A DNA stretch of 64,000 nucleotides from Erinaceus europaeus (Eukaryota > Chordata > Mammalia > Eulipotyphla > Erinaceidae), in assembly GCF_950295315.1 (NCBI RefSeq), contig NC_080175.1:62910487-62974486 (forward strand), given 5' to 3'. Below, piece by piece: positions 33,110-46,000 of the stretch. The number at the start of each line of letters is the position of its first letter. Positions within the stretch are counted from its first letter, which is position 1. The notes below the pieces were generated by a model. It worked only from the letters and a program-made list of their open reading frames with translations, did no database searches and was not told the DNA's origin. Position numbers and translations under genes: made by a program.

Positions 33110-33905
33110 TGGGCAATTGACTGAAGAGTGTTATATTGCATTAAACCGAAATATTTGAAATGTACCTCAGAAAGCCTTGACTTCCAGTGTAATCATCACA
33201 AAGTTAAATGCAATGACAAAAAATTAGAAAGCAGTTACTATCCAATAGGAAGTGATTAATTAGCCTGGTAAGTGGAATACTAATAAGCCATTAAAATAAC
33301 ATAACCAATGTACTGGGCATCTGTTACAGCTGTATGGACCCTATAAATTTTACTGTTTCTGGAGTACTCATACAAATTAGCCTTAGTGAAATGCTACCCC
33401 TGCTTCTCCTACAAGTGTAGTGAATGGATGAAGTGCTGATAAGTAATATGAAGGTGAAATACCCTCTGATGGATTAGTTTAGTGATACAAGCACTTATCA
33501 CCTAATTTTACTAATATAATTTACTTATAACGTTGCATTTTACGTTGCACTTTTAATAGCTTGAACTGATTAACGTCAATGGTGGCACTTGAAAATGTCC
33601 CTCAGTCTCACTTATATTCTTGGAAGTCATCCAGTTTTCTGTTCTAATTTTGATATGTTTCTTTAACTATTCTATAAATTCTGTGAACCAATCCATGTAG
33701 TTTAAGACTATTTGATTAATGTACCCTACTTTGGTTTCTATTACTTGACATCAGAGAACTTGTAATGATTTATATATACTTACTGAGGTAAAATGTTCAC
33801 CAAATATTGATAATTATACAAGGAAGCCTTACACCTATAGTCTTGTAACATATGACATAAAGAAATAATTTTAAGTACATTTTATATTTTAAAATGGCAA
33901 GTGTA
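33110..33905. other. Unique AT-rich tract
   Basis: No recognised gene or repeat. Confidence 0.45.
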
Positions 33906-33911
33906 AGTAAG

Positions 33912-34068
33912 TGGTCTGGGAGGTGGCACAGTGGATTAAGCATAGGATGGTCAAGCTAGTTTCTGAGTTCAGTCCTCGGCAGCACATGTACCAGAGTAAT
34001 GTCTGGTTCTTTCTCTCTCTCCTCCTATCTTTCTCATAAATAATAAAATATCTTTTAAAAAATGGTAA
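33912..34068 (+). mobile_element. tRNA-like SINE ('GCAGCACATGTACCAGAG' type)
   Basis: 'GGTCTGGGAGGTGGCACAGTGG' (A-box-like), 'CTGAGTTCAGTCCTCGG' (B-box-like), 'GCAGCACATGTACCAGAGTAATG', TCTC stretch, 'CATAAATAATAAAATATC' end. Close relative at 60079. Confidence 0.85.
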
Positions 34069-34072
34069 ATGT

Positions 34073-34404
34073 GGGAGTCGGGCAGTAGCGCAGTGGGTTA
34101 AGCGCATGTGGAGAAAAACACAGGGACTGGTGTTAAGGATCTTGGTTCAAGCCCTCTGATCCCCACCTGCAGGGGAGTCACTTCACAGGCGGTAAAGCAA
34201 GTCTGCAGGTGTCTATCTCTTTCTCCTCCTCTCTGTCTTCCTCTCCTCTCTCCATTTTTTTCTGTCCTATCCTACAACAACAACAGTTATGACAACTACA
34301 ACAAGGGCAACAAAATGGGAAAAATCGCATACAGAAGCAGTGAATTCGATGATTCATAGTGCAGGCACCGAGCCCCAGCAATAACCCTGGAGGCAAAAAA
34401 AAAA
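34073..34404 (+). mobile_element. tRNA-headed SINE, variant A, long form
   Basis: Starts GGGAGTCGGGCAGTAGCGC directly after the SINE at 33912-34068. Core 'CCCCACCTGCAGGGGAG', TCTC stretch, CAA linker, then the extra 3' module 'GCAGGCACCGAGCCCCAGC..ATAACCCTGGAGGC' and A-tail. Confidence 0.9.
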
Positions 34405-34409
34405 TCTAT

Positions 34410-35490
34410 TGATATTCTGGTGTTTTTGATAGTTTTAGTAGTGGACATTTGTATATACACACCAGCTTTCACCTATTTATACACTGAAAATGTATAAATG
34501 TTTCATTTTTATTTTGAAAATGAAATGAACAACTGAAATTTCTGATGTTGGTGACTTGCTCCAGAACTCAAATTTAAAATGATATGGAGCCAGAATTTTT
34601 TTTTTCCCATGATTTACTGAAAGTTTTCAAATATGTTCAGTCTTCTCAATTCTCTATTATTTTTCTTTCTCTACATGAGTTTCTTAAAAAAAAACACACA
34701 CTTGTTGTGACACAGAATAATTCATCTTGAGCTCTCTTTTTCACTATTCTCAGTGCATCTATCCTACAGTTTTTGATTGCCTATAGACTTTTCCACTTGA
34801 GTGCCTTTTCATCATCTGATACCACTTAACTGACATTATTTAAACTAAACTCAACTAAACCAAAACTGTAGCTCTGTGGAATTCATTATTATACAGAAAT
34901 TTGACAGCGGTTTTAAAAGTCTAAAGCATACATTTCTTGTCTCTGTATTAACACTATAAATGTCTCAAGGAATTGAAATTTTCTTGATACTTCTCAATAT
35001 CATCCTCTTCTCTATGAAGCACAGTGTAGGTATTTCAGTAAAGGAGAGAATGAGGGAGGGTATCTAAATTAAACACTGGAGAATGATGGCACTATAAGTC
35101 ATTTTAATTACTACATTAAATTAAGTTCAGCGTGACATTTAAAATTACAATTCAATTTGATTCAATGGTCATAAGCTAGCATGACCAGAGGGTGCCCAGA
35201 AAAAGACCCAAGAGTATATATAAAAGATAATTATTATACCCTGACCCCAAGGTGAGCCACTCTTGGGATGTTACTATCACAGAATGAGTTCTTAAACTGA
35301 TATGAAGGAGGAGCAGAAGAAAAGGAGACAGATAGGTAGGAGTTACTTTTTATTACTGTATTTTTCTCAGCTGGAATCCTCCACAGAAGAGGAACATTTC
35401 AATTTGTAATAGATCTAAAGATAAAAGGGAAAATAGAGGACAGAAAGGTCTAAAATGAGGCTGGGAGAGGGGATGATTTAATTTAATAAA
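34410..35490. other. Unique tract
   Basis: About 1.1 kb with no recognised gene or repeat. Confidence 0.5.
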
Positions 35491-35503
35491 TATGTAGTTT
35501 TCA

Positions 35504-35771
35504 GGGAGTCCGGTGGTAGCACAGTGGGTTAAGCGCATGTGGTGAAAAGTGTGAGGACTGACTTAATGATCCCAGTTTGAGGCCCCTGGCTCCCTATCTG
35601 CAGGGGAGTCATTTCACAGGTGGTGAAGCAAGTCTGCAGGTGTCTGTCTTTCTCTCCTCTCTGTCTTCCCCTCCTCTCCATTTCTTTCTGTTCTATTCAA
35701 CAAGGAAGACATCAATAACTACAACAATAAAGAAGGGCAACAAAAGAGAAAATAAATAAATATATTAAAAA
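35504..35771 (+). mobile_element. tRNA-headed SINE, variant A (short form)
   Basis: Starts GGGAGTCCGGTGGTAGCAC, with core, TCTC stretch, CAA linker and AAATAAATAAATA tail. Target duplication GTAGTTTTCA at 35494-35503 and 35772-35781. Confidence 0.9.
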
Positions 35772-35784
35772 GTAGTTTTCAGCA

Positions 35785-36815
35785 CATAGCTGATGTGCAA
35801 GAATACACACCAATATTCTTCTTTTTTTTTTTTTTACAATTATATAAGGCTCAATACTTATTTGTATTTTCTGTGAAATATATTGAGTATACCAACATTC
35901 TCATTTTTCAAAGTTTATTGTCCAAGTTTAAGAATTTGTGATTGACCCTTCCTATCATTAACTCTGTCTTTTCGATTACTATTTTTTGAAATTTAAATTG
36001 ACATTACAGTTCTTTGAAAAATTTGATTTTCTTACTACCCTCCCTTTCTATTTACCCATAATTGATCTTTCCTTCTTGACAGAGGTTTGGGGACATTGAG
36101 TGACATTTTGAAGGCACTCATGACAGCACCTATAAGAGATTTATGGTACTTAACCTGTCAGAAATTTGTCCTTTGAATAAAAGAGGAGTAGGATATATTT
36201 AGACCAAAGTTCTCATGCTTAGTTACATTCAAAATATCTTGTAAAATTAGTTTCAATGTCAGCATAATAATGCCTACGTCAGCTTTTTGAAATGAGTGGC
36301 AATGATATACAGCCACCTAACTTTGACTGTAGACCATAAAATAGATGGAGTGGTAAGGCTTAGTCCTAAGTAACCTTTTATTCAATGACATTAATTACTT
36401 ATTTGAACCTTTAATTCATTTAAATTTGCTTGAACTTTCAAGTGACTACCCACATATTTTCCATTTTGACAGATAGAAATTAAATGACTAATATGTAGAA
36501 CAACCTACCTAATGCTATGATATGATTGACAGTTAAAACACCATAAAGTACCTTTTACTTTTCAAATGTTGTAAGCTGAATCTCTAATGAGATTGGTTCA
36601 TATTTGTTACTTGAATACATTTAAAAAATTTTTTTTACAGAAACAGCTTACCATTTTGTATATTTGGAAAGATTTTGTATACACACATTTTGCTAGTAAT
36701 AAGTTCAGACTTACAGTTTCAAATTTTTATCTGACATCAATTATATAATCTATACTATCAGTGACACTAAAATCATTGAGTAAAAAAAAAAAGCTGAAAA
36801 CAATTGCATTTCTCC
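35785..36815. other. Unique AT-rich tract
   Basis: No recognised gene or repeat apart from a T-run at 35821. Confidence 0.5.
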
Positions 36816-36819
36816 AATG

Positions 36820-37100
36820 TTCTCATTTAAGGGCAGAACTTAAGCAAGAACAGAAAAGGAAAGCACAATGTAAAACTTGGACTGGGTTTAGTATAATTCA
36901 TCAAAGTCATGGAAATTAGGCAGAGAAGGGGCTGAAGGGGACAGTCTTGGGATCCTGATGTAGAATAATAGAAATGGACTAAATTGGGGGTGAGAGTGTT
37001 TTGCATATTCCTATCATGAAGAGATGGGTAATTAATTATACCCTGTATTAACATTTTACTGTAAACCACTAACCCCCCAATAATGTGATACAAGAAAAAA
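36820..37100 (+). mobile_element. Old L1 3' end fragment
   Basis: 'GGAAAGCACAATGTAAAACTTGG', 'GGGGGTGAGAGTGTTTTGC', 'GTAAACCACTAACCCCCCAATAATG'. Old L1 3' UTR lineage, as at 9690 and 23670. Confidence 0.7.
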
Positions 37101-37312
37101 AAACAGGTATAGTCTCAACATTTCAAAAAATAATCACAGTATTCCAAATTACTTGTATGCCTTGAGAGTCTTGACTTTTTATTTACATGAGAACCCTTGA
37201 AACAATTTGTATGTGTGTATGAAGTACTACATAGTAAAGGTCATGTTAAGTTTTAAACTTTGCATTGGTGAAATATTATTTTTACTTGTCATTTTGTCCT
37301 GAGCCCTTTTTT

Positions 37313-37591
37313 TTAAATATTTATTCCCTTTTGTTGCCCTTCTTGTTTATTGTTGTAGTTATTATTATTGCTGTTATTTATGTCACTGTTGGATAGGACA
37401 GAGAGAAATGGAGAGAGGAGGGGAGGACAGAGAAGGGGAGAGAAAGACAGACACCTGCAGACCTGCTTCACCACTTGTGAAGCGACTCCCCTGCAGGTGG
37501 GGAGCCGGGGGCTCGAACCGGAATCTTTATGCCGGTCCTTGTGCTTTGCGCCACCTGCGCTTAACCTGCTGTGCTACCACCTGACTCCCAA
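37313..37591 (-). mobile_element. tRNA-headed SINE, variant A (short form)
   Basis: Complete antisense copy. The reversed head 'CTGTGCTACCACCTGACTCCCA' retains CpGs nearby ('GGGGGCTCGAACCGG'). Target duplication CTGAGCCCTTTTTTT starts at 37299 and again at 37592. Confidence 0.92.
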
Positions 37592-37606
37592 CTGAGCCCT
37601 TTTTTT

Positions 37607-38145
37607 GAAGTATATTCTTTCATTAATGCTCAGAGCAGCAACACAATTATATTGATCTGAAGCTTGCCATGGGATTGATTATAATTTGTAAAGCTTCCTG
37701 ATAGTATTATTCAACACTCTCCCTCCTACTTTTCTTACCTCTGGTCAGCATCACTTCCTAAAACCTTATTTTATATTATCTTGGAAATGTCTCATTGGTT
37801 TCATTTCAACTATATTACTATTTTAGTCTTTTTAAAACTGTCAGTTGAAATTTCAAAAACTTCCAGCTAGTAGTCATTCAGATAAGGAATACAAAATTCT
37901 CAACAGTTCTATTTAAACAGTGGTATCAGATATGATATTGTCTGTATTCATCATGTAATTTTAGTGCTATAGTTATTACCATCTACTTTTTCCTCATCAT
38001 TCTATATAGAGCTCATATATTTTCACTCAGGAGGATAATTTAGTTAACTTACTAGAAATGAAAATTATTAAGGTATACTCAAATTTGTATTTCACTAGAT
38101 ATGGGGTATAGGCAAGAACTTTGCATGTTTAATAAAACCATTAAT
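37607..38145. other. Unique tract
   Basis: No recognised gene or repeat. Confidence 0.45.
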
Positions 38146-38149
38146 TTAA

Positions 38150-39860
38150 AAAAAATTTAATTAGAAAATAAAAAATATTGACAAGACCACTGGATAAGAG
38201 GGGTACAATTCCACACAATTCCCACTACCAGGGTTCCAAATCCCATCCCCTCCCTTGAAAGTCTTCCTATTCTTTTCCTACACTTTTGCTTTAAGGTATA
38301 TATTTCCCCTAACATATACTTAAGGTATATATTTCCCGTAACTTATGTATATATTTCCCCTAACACACAAGCTCTGTCTCTTGGGCCCTGGTTCATATCT
38401 AGGTGCTATGGCTTTGTTTCAAAGTGTACCACCCCCAGGAAGCTGCAGCTTCCTGGGCCAGTGGGGGGTGGGAGTGGGTGGGAGGGATGGGTCACAGTCT
38501 TTTGGTGGTGGGAATGGTGTTATGTACACACCTAGTAAAATGTAGTCATATAAATCACTAGTTAATTAATATGAGAGGGGGAAAGTTAATTGTATGTCTC
38601 GAAGTTTTTCAAAACACAGTCTGAATCTTTTCAATATATAGGCTGTGTAATTGATATGCAGACTCTCTCAAAAGCCTAGACCAAGTAGATCAGAAGGAAC
38701 CAATAGCACAGCTATATACAAGATACTGGGTACTGTACAGCAAACCCTAACAAAAGGACTTTTCAAACTTAACCCAATTACCAAATAATGTGATGATAAC
38801 ATTAACTATCATTTGTCTTTTTGAACCCTAAGACAGCAGGAACCTCACATCTCCACTATAGAGCCCCTACTTCCCCCAGTCCTGGAACCCTTGGATAGGG
38901 CGCACTTTCCCATATGCCTCTCCCAATCCATATCAAATAATATTGCATCTGCCGATCACAACCTAATCAACACAATGATTGCCACCTCAACATGCTTCAC
39001 TTCAGACTGTGTCCAGAGACTTCAGGTATGGAATGACATACCTTCAGCTTCATTACTCGGATGAGACCTTTCCTTTCATAGTATACTCTAATTCCAATTC
39101 AGGTGGTTCACTTTCTAACAAAGTCCCAAAACCTAGATATACACCAGTTTCTGTGAGAGAGAGCATATGTTCACACATATCTGTAAACTACTGCAAAATA
39201 AATACCTGAAAGCAGAAGTACACTAGAGTTTGCAGTGAGTACCCCCCTAACACTTTCTCTGCACTATTCCAAGCTTTGGGTCCATGATCGCTCAATAATT
39301 TGCTTGGCTTTGTATGTTAACTCTCTTTTCAGTCACCAGGTTCCAGATGTCATCAGGTCAGGATGCCAGCCAGGCTTCCCAGGACTGAAGACCCCACCAA
39401 TGTGTCCTGGAGCTCAGCTTCCCCAGAGACCCACCCTACTAGGGAAAGAGAGAGGCAGATTGGGAGTATGGACTGACCAGTCAACGCCTGTGTTCAGCGG
39501 GGAACCTTCCACCTTCTACAACCCACAATGACCCTGGGTCCATGCTCCCAGAGGGATAGAGAATGGGAAAGCTATCAGGGGAGGTTGTGGGATATGGAGA
39601 TTGGGTGGTGGGAATTGTGTGGAGTTGTACCCTATGGTTTTGTTAATTAATCCTTTCTTAAATTAAAAAAAAAAAAGTTAAAAAAAAAAAAGAAAGAAAG
39701 AAAATGTACCACCAGACAGGGAATTGAGGAGTCTTATGAGCTAGGAAATGTTTCACTAGGTTACCAATTTGAAGCGTTGAGCTGTCAATCAGTTTACCAA
39801 TTTGAAGCCTTGAGTGCTTAGATTAAAGGAATATATATTCAGATCTGGGGTCTGTGCATC
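38150..39860 (-). mobile_element. Antisense L1 3' UTR remnant split by a sense L1
   Basis: The left part (38150-38433) is an antisense L1 tail ('GGGGTACAATTCCACACAATTCCC') with an internal deletion and a short tandem repeat (about 29 bp, 38291-38365). It resumes after 39723 as 'AGACAGGGAATTGAGG...'. A sense L1 3' fragment occupies the middle. Confidence 0.6.
38434..39710 (+). mobile_element. L1 3' UTR fragment, nested
   Basis: Nearly the whole recent-type 3' UTR, from the G-rich 'GGCCAGTGGGGGGTGGGAGT' through 'GCCGATCACAACC' and 'CCTGGAGCTCAGCTTCCCC' to 'GTGTGGAGTTGTACCC' and poly(A). Flanked by AAAGTGTACCACC (38421-38433) and AAAATGTACCACC (39711-39723), a target duplication with one mismatch. 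Confidence 0.88.
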
Positions 39861-39954
39861 AGAATGTTTGAGCCAATCTATTTTCTACTCTCATATTGAT
39901 TGACTATGATCTCCTGAATGCTTCTAGAAGTTGAATTTCTTAATATTATCATGA

Positions 39955-40345
39955 AAAAGACCATGAGTTTAAATTTCTGCTCCCCACCAAGGGTGGAAGA
40001 GAAGCTTCACAAGCAGTTAAGCAATGTTGCAGTTGTCTCTCACATTCTCTATCTTCACCTACCCTCTCAGTTTTTATGTCACTGCAATAAATAGTAAGGA
40101 AGGATGGGAGGAAAAAAGAAAGGAAGAAATAAAGATAGAAAGAAGAAAAGGAAAGAAAGGAAAGAATGATGGGAAAAGAAAGAATGAAAGGGAAGACATG
40201 AAAGGGAGGAGAAGGGAGAAAGAGAAAGGAAAGAAAGGGGAGGAGAAAAAAAAGTCAGCTGGGAGCAGTGGACTTGTTAAATAGGCATCAAACCCTAATG
40301 TTAAACTTGGTGGCAATAAAAAAATAAAATAAGATCTTTAAAAAA
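39955..40345 (+). mobile_element. Old SINE, long form, with GA-rich expansion
   Basis: 'CTGCTCCCCACCAAGGG', CT-rich stretch, then a 150-base GAAA/GGAA-rich expansion (40096-40250) and the 3' module 'GGGAGCAGTGGACTTG...GGTGGCAATAAAA'. The 86-codon frame here is lysine/glutamate-rich only because of the purine repeat. Confidence 0.65.
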
Positions 40346-40415
40346 AAAATCCAAATCTATGATAAGTGTTGATGCCCTGACTCATTATTTTTTAAGCAAA
40401 ATAAATGCACCTTTA

Positions 40416-40898
40416 TGTTGGGAAATTGTGCAGATGTGGTCGAGCTTGGCAGGGCCCACAAACCACCCTATTCCCTGCTAGTATTATTATATACATACCA
40501 GTCTTCTGCTTTGTCTTACATATAACTAAAAGTCTCCTTCCTAAAGTCCCCACAGGGTATTGCTAATTGCCACCAACTGAATCCCTGGCAACAGTTGCTA
40601 GGGAAGCCCCTACCATTTCCAGTCCCTCCCACTTATGGTATTGTGAAGGCCACTTCAGGTTTTACCCTATAAAGCCCACTTCTGTTCCTGGTTTCACTCT
40701 CTTCCTCTTTCTCTCTCCTGTGTGTTCCCACATGGAGAGGTTCTGGCATGCAGAGCGGTAGGTGGCCATTGAGGTTTGGCGCCAGGTGGCTTAACCCATT
40801 GTGCTTGCATGGGACTCTGGAGCTCCTGCATGAATAAAGAATTGTATTACCACGCAGCCACAAGTTCCTGGTCTCTGGCCCACTAAGCTAGCCTGGCA
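40416..40898 (+). mobile_element. Solo LTR (endogenous retrovirus-like)
   Basis: Begins TGTTGGGAAATTG and ends CTGGCA. It has a TATA box (TATAAAG, 40668-40674) and a poly(A) signal (AATAAA, 40833-40838) about 165 bases downstream, then a U5-like tail. That is the U3-R-U5 layout in 483 bp. No internal retroviral sequence adjoins either end, so it is a solo LTR or an isolated fragment. I could not find matching 4-6 base flanks, so the exact ends are tentative. Confidence 0.6.
40668..40674 (+). promoter_or_regulatory. TATA box in the solo LTR
   Basis: TATAAAG, positioned upstream of the AATAAA at 40833. Predicted transcription start about 25-30 bases downstream. Activity is unknown. Confidence 0.5.
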
Positions 40899-40927
40899 CC
40901 ATTCAAATTTATTTGTTTTATCCACAT

Positions 40928-41165
40928 GTATCGACCTGTCAACACCCATGTTCAGCAGAGAAGCAATTATAGAAGCCAGACCTTTCACCTTTTGCACCCC
41001 ACAATGATCATGAGTCAATACTCACAGAGGGTTAAAGAATAGTAAAGCTATCAAGAGAAGGGATGGGATAAGGAGTTCTTATGGTAGTAATTGTGTGGAG
41101 TTGTACCCCTCTTATTCTATCGTTTTGTCATTGTTTCCTTTTTATAAATAAAAATTTAAAAACAT
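40928..41165 (+). mobile_element. L1 3' UTR end fragment
   Basis: 'CGACCTGTCAACACCCATGTTCAGC', 'AGAAGCCAGACC', 'GTGTGGAGTTGTACCCC', 'TTTATAAATAAAAATTTAAAA'. Short, 5'-truncated. Confidence 0.85.
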
Positions 41166-41169
41166 TATT

Positions 41170-42780
41170 AGTTCTACTTTATAAAAAACAAATATCATTA
41201 TATATTGCCTACAAAAATAAACAAAATTACTAATGGCCTGAGCTGTTTTATACAACTTTTCAGTATTTCTTAATATCACATGGAATCACCTAAAACAAGT
41301 TTTTAGAAGGCAGTTGTTGGAAAATATACCTATCTTGACTTTGCTGTTTTTATAAAGACATGAGGTTACAAACCCAGTAATATATTTCTGCCTGTGAGTA
41401 AAAGTAATTCAAAAAATATGGTTTAATTACCCACTATGTCATGCAATAACCGACATTGTATATATAGTGACATATTATTTAAATTTATTTTGCCTATAAA
41501 TAATCAACTCCTCAAGTGCTTTGGAAATAGCTTTACCATCTTACATATTTTTCTAATTTGTAAGTTTATAAATTCTGACATGTATTAAATTTATACTTAC
41601 ATGAAGTTACATTTTAAACTTTTTGAAAATATTATTTGACAGCCAAATTTTATATTTTATGTGAGTGAGGAAGATCTTATACACATATAAACACAGACTC
41701 ACACACAACTCTGGATTAGGCCCATAAAATAAATTAAAACATGACATTTTAGTAAAAATATGTCAAATAAATATCTTATCTTCTATCCATCTCAAAATAT
41801 AACTTCTTCTGAAATCAGTTTATTATATTATTATATATACTTTATGATAAAGACCTGTTACCCAAAAAGGAATAGATATATTTATCAGAATTAAGCATTG
41901 GACCTCTTGACATGGATGTAAATTTGTAAGTGGGATTTTTGACAGAAAATTTGAGTAAGATATTAAAATGCATTTTAAGCTAAGCACATTGTCAAACATT
42001 GATAGTTGATCATGAAAATATGTTAACAAAAATATGCAAGATTATGTATTTTTCTCCCAGTTATATTTAAATAGCTTAAATTTACAAATGACTCATTAAA
42101 ATGCTCTGAATACTTGAGAAACAAATATCAAACAAAAGCAAATTTCTCATGGATAAATACTGCAACTCCTAGAAAGTGCTGTTACAAAAAATGTTCAGCA
42201 TGCTAATGTTCATATCTGCTTATTATTAAAGATGTAAAAATCTATTTTGTCATGTAGGTGCTACATATTTTGAAGAAGTTTACAAAGACAATCTGTGTAA
42301 CTCATTACAAGGTAACAAATTTCATTCAGTTATATAATTAATCATTTATTTAATGAGTATTCGACAGTTCAACACTTGGCCCACCACACCGCCATCCAGT
42401 CTGCTTAAATTATCGAGAGACTGAGAAATAGAACATTACTCTGAAATATTCAATGCTATACACTTAAATACGTGTGTGTAAGTATGTATATAAATTATAT
42501 TTAAAGTTAACCTCTGGATGTTCCACACTAATAGGAGTGAAATATTGTTTAAAATTAAAGTGTTTTCACTACAGAAATAATGATTCACAAGATAGTTGTC
42601 ACATGAGTACAGTTTCTTACCTCTCCATGATAGATAACTGCACATCATTCATACCACCCATTTTAATCTAGCTTCATAGTTGTTCACTGGGTTCCCAGTG
42701 CCTTCCCAAATCCCTCTGCATAGTCTCCCAGAATCCTTGACTTTGCTGCTATAGGTTATAACTTGTACAGATTTTACTGT
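41170..42780. other. Unique AT-rich tract
   Basis: About 1.6 kb with no recognised repeat or gene. Frames at 41823-42029, 42436-42648 and 42474-42671 are short and featureless. Confidence 0.5.
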
Positions 42781-42784
42781 CTGC

Positions 42785-42965
42785 TTCCTCTTTCTTTCCT
42801 TGTTTCTTTTTAAATTAAATTAATTTATTTTTCCTTGTTTCCATCCCCCCAGGCAGGCAGCTGGGACTGCTTATGGCCCAGGACTTGGTGGGGATTAGGG
42901 ACTTGAATGTGGTCCTTGTGAACTATAATGTGTGGACTTAACTAGTTGTGCTACCACCTGTCCCC

Positions 42966-42966
<1 letters not shown>
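42785..42966 (-). mobile_element. Old antisense SINE
   Basis: 'TTAATTTATTTTTCC', 'GGGGATTAGGGACTTGAATGTGGTCC', 'TGTGCTACCACCTGTCCCC' head. Diverged variant. A (TA)n run follows directly. Confidence 0.55.

Positions 42967-43015
<49 letters not shown>
42967..43015. repeat. (TA)n microsatellite, probable L1 target site (left copy)
   Basis: CACTATATATAT... The right-hand end of the neighbouring L1 (46591 onward) is flanked by the same CACTATATATAT start, so the run is read as an expanded target duplication. Confidence 0.75.
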
Positions 43016-43017
<2 letters not shown>

Positions 43018-46000
43018 ATTTAAGACAGAAAACATTAACAAAATCATAGGATGGGGGGGTTACAACTCCACACAATTCCTACCACCCAAACTCCATATCC
43101 CATCCCCTCCCTAATAGCTTTCCCATTCTCTATCCCTCTGGGAGCATGGACCCAGGGTCATTGTGGATTGCAGAAGGTGGGAGGTCTGGCTTCTGTAATT
43201 ACTTCCCTGCTGAACATGGGCATTGACTGGTAGATCCATACTCCCAGTCTTCCTCTCTCTTTCCCTAGTAAGGTGAGTCTCTGGGGAAGCTGAGCTGCAA
43301 GACACATTGGTGGTGTCTTCAGTCCAGGGAAGCCTGGCCAGCATCCTGATGGCATCTGGAACCTGGCGGCTGAAAAGAGAGTTAACATACAGTGCCAAAC
43401 AAATTGTTGAAGAATCATGGACCCAAAGGTTGGAATAGTGGAGATGAAGTGTTGGGGGATACTCACAGAAAATTCTAGTGTACTACTGCTTTCAGGTATA
43501 TATTTGCCCTAGTTTATGGATATGTGTGAACATACGCTCTATCTCCTGGAACCTGGTCTATATCTAGGTTTTGGGACTTTGTTAGGAAGTGAACCACCAG
43601 GGATGGAATTAGAGAATGCTATGAAAGGAAAGGTCTCACCCAAGCGATGAAGCTGAAGGGTTGTCATTCCATACCTGAAGTCTCTGGACACAGTCTGAAG
43701 TGAAGCTGGGGTGGCACTCTTTGCGTTGATTAGGTTGAGAACAGCGGATGCAATATTTTTTGATAAGAATTGGAAGAAGCATACAGGCAAGTGGGACCTA
43801 CCTTAGGGTCTCAGGACTGGGGGAAATTTAGTCTCTATAGTGGAAATGTGAGGTTCCTGCTGTCTTAGGGTTCAAGAAGACAATGGATAGTTATAGTTAA
43901 CATAATATTATTTGGTAATCAGGTTGACTTTCAAAAGTCCCTTTGTTTGACATACAATCACTTTTTCCCTCTCATATTAATTAAATAGTGATTTATATGA
44001 CTAAAATTTAATAGATATATACATAAACCCCAACAACAAAAGTCCTGGACAAGATGGCTTCACAAACAAATTCTAGAAAACCTTCAGGAAACAGTTAGTA
44101 CCCATACTTCTAAAGCTTTCCCATAAGAAGAACACTCCCTTCCACCTATGAAGCCAACATCACCTTGATACCAAAAGCAGATAGGCAAAACAAAAAAGGA
44201 AAACTACAGACCAATATCTCTGATGAACATAGATGCCAAAATATTAAGCAAGATCTTGGCCAATTGGATACAGCAGCATATCAAAAAGATTGTTCATCAC
44301 GACCAAGTGAGATTTATCTGAGGAATGCAAGGTTGGTTCAACATAGGTAAGTCAATCAATATCATTCACCACATCAATAAAAGCAAAGCCAAAAACTACA
44401 TGATTATCTCAACAGATTCAGAGAAAGCCTTTGACAAAATCCAACACCCAATCATGCTCAAAACCCTACAAAAAATGGGAATAAATGGGAAATTCCTCAA
44501 GATAGTGGAATCCATATATAGCAAACCTACAGCCAACATTATACTCAATAGACAGAAGCTGAAAGCATTCCCCCTCAGATTGAGGACTAGACAGGGCTGC
44601 CCACTGTCTCCATTACTCTTCAATATAGTATTGGAAGTTCTTGCCATAGTAATCAGGCAAGAGAAAGAAATCAAAGGAATACAGATTAGAAGGGAAGAAG
44701 TCAAGCTCTCACTATTTGCAGATGATATGATAGCATACATAGAAAAACCTAAAGAATCCAGCATAAAACTACTAGAAGTTATTAGACAATATAGCAAGGT
44801 GTCAGGCTACAAAATCAATGTACAAAAATCAGTGTCATTTCTTTATGCAAAAACTAAATCTGAAGAAGAAGACATACAGAAACCACTCCCATTCACTGTT
44901 GCAGCAAAATCAATAAAATACCTAGGAGTAAAGCTGACCAAGGAGTGAAAGACTTGTATACTAAAAACTATGAGTCACTCTTCAAGGAAATAGAAACTGA
45001 TACCAAGAAATGGAAAGACATCCCATGCTCATGGAACAGAAGAATAAATATCATCAAAATGAATATTCTCCCCACAGCAATATACAAATTTAATGCAATA
45101 CCCATCAAAGTTTCACCTAACTTCTTTAAGAGAATAGAACAAAAGCTACAGTCATTTATCTGGAACCAGAAAACACCTAGAATTGCCAAAACCTTCTTGA
45201 GAAAAAGAAACAGAAATGGAGGCATCACACTCCCAGACCTCAAACTTTATTATAAAGCCATCATAATCAAAACAGCATGGTACTGGAACAAAAATGGGCA
45301 CACAGACCAGTGGAACAGAATTGAAAGCCCAGAACCAAACCCCCACACCTCTGGACATCTAATCTTTGATAAGGGGGCCCAAAGTATTAAATGGAAGAAG
45401 GAGGCTCTCTTCAGTAAATGGTGCTGGGAAAACTGGGTTGAAACATGCAGAAGAATGAAACTGAACCACTTTATCACACGAGAAACAAAAATCAACTCTA
45501 GATGGATTACAGACCTGGATGTTAGACCAGAAGCAATCAAATACTTAGAGGAAAACATTGGTAAAACACTTTTCCACCTAAACCTCAAGGACATCTTTGA
45601 TGAAACAAACCCAATTGCAAGGATGACTAAAGCGGAAACATACAAATGGGACTATATCAAATTGAAAAGCTTCTGCACATCCAAAGAAACTATCACACAA
45701 AAAAAGAGACCCCTAACAGAATGGGAGATCTTCACAGGCTGTACATCAGACAAGAGACTAATCACCAAAATATAGGAGCTCAGAAAACTTAGTACCAAAA
45801 AGCAAATGATGCCATCCATAAATGGGCAGAGGATATGAACAGTACATTCACTACAGATGAGATCCAAAAGGCTAACAAACATATGAAAAACTGCTCCAGG
45901 TCCCTGATTGTCAGAGAAATGCAAATTAAGACAACATTGAGATACTACTTCACTCCTGTAAGAATGGCATACATCAAAAAGGACAGCAGCAACAAATGCT

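Noticed and set aside
40024..40284. Lysine/glutamate-rich protein
   Set aside because: A translation of the GAAA/GGAA simple repeat within a SINE.
42967..43015. (TA)n tract as a replication origin or cruciform element
   Set aside because: Better explained as a microsatellite grown at an L1 target site; the same motif flanks the other end of that L1.
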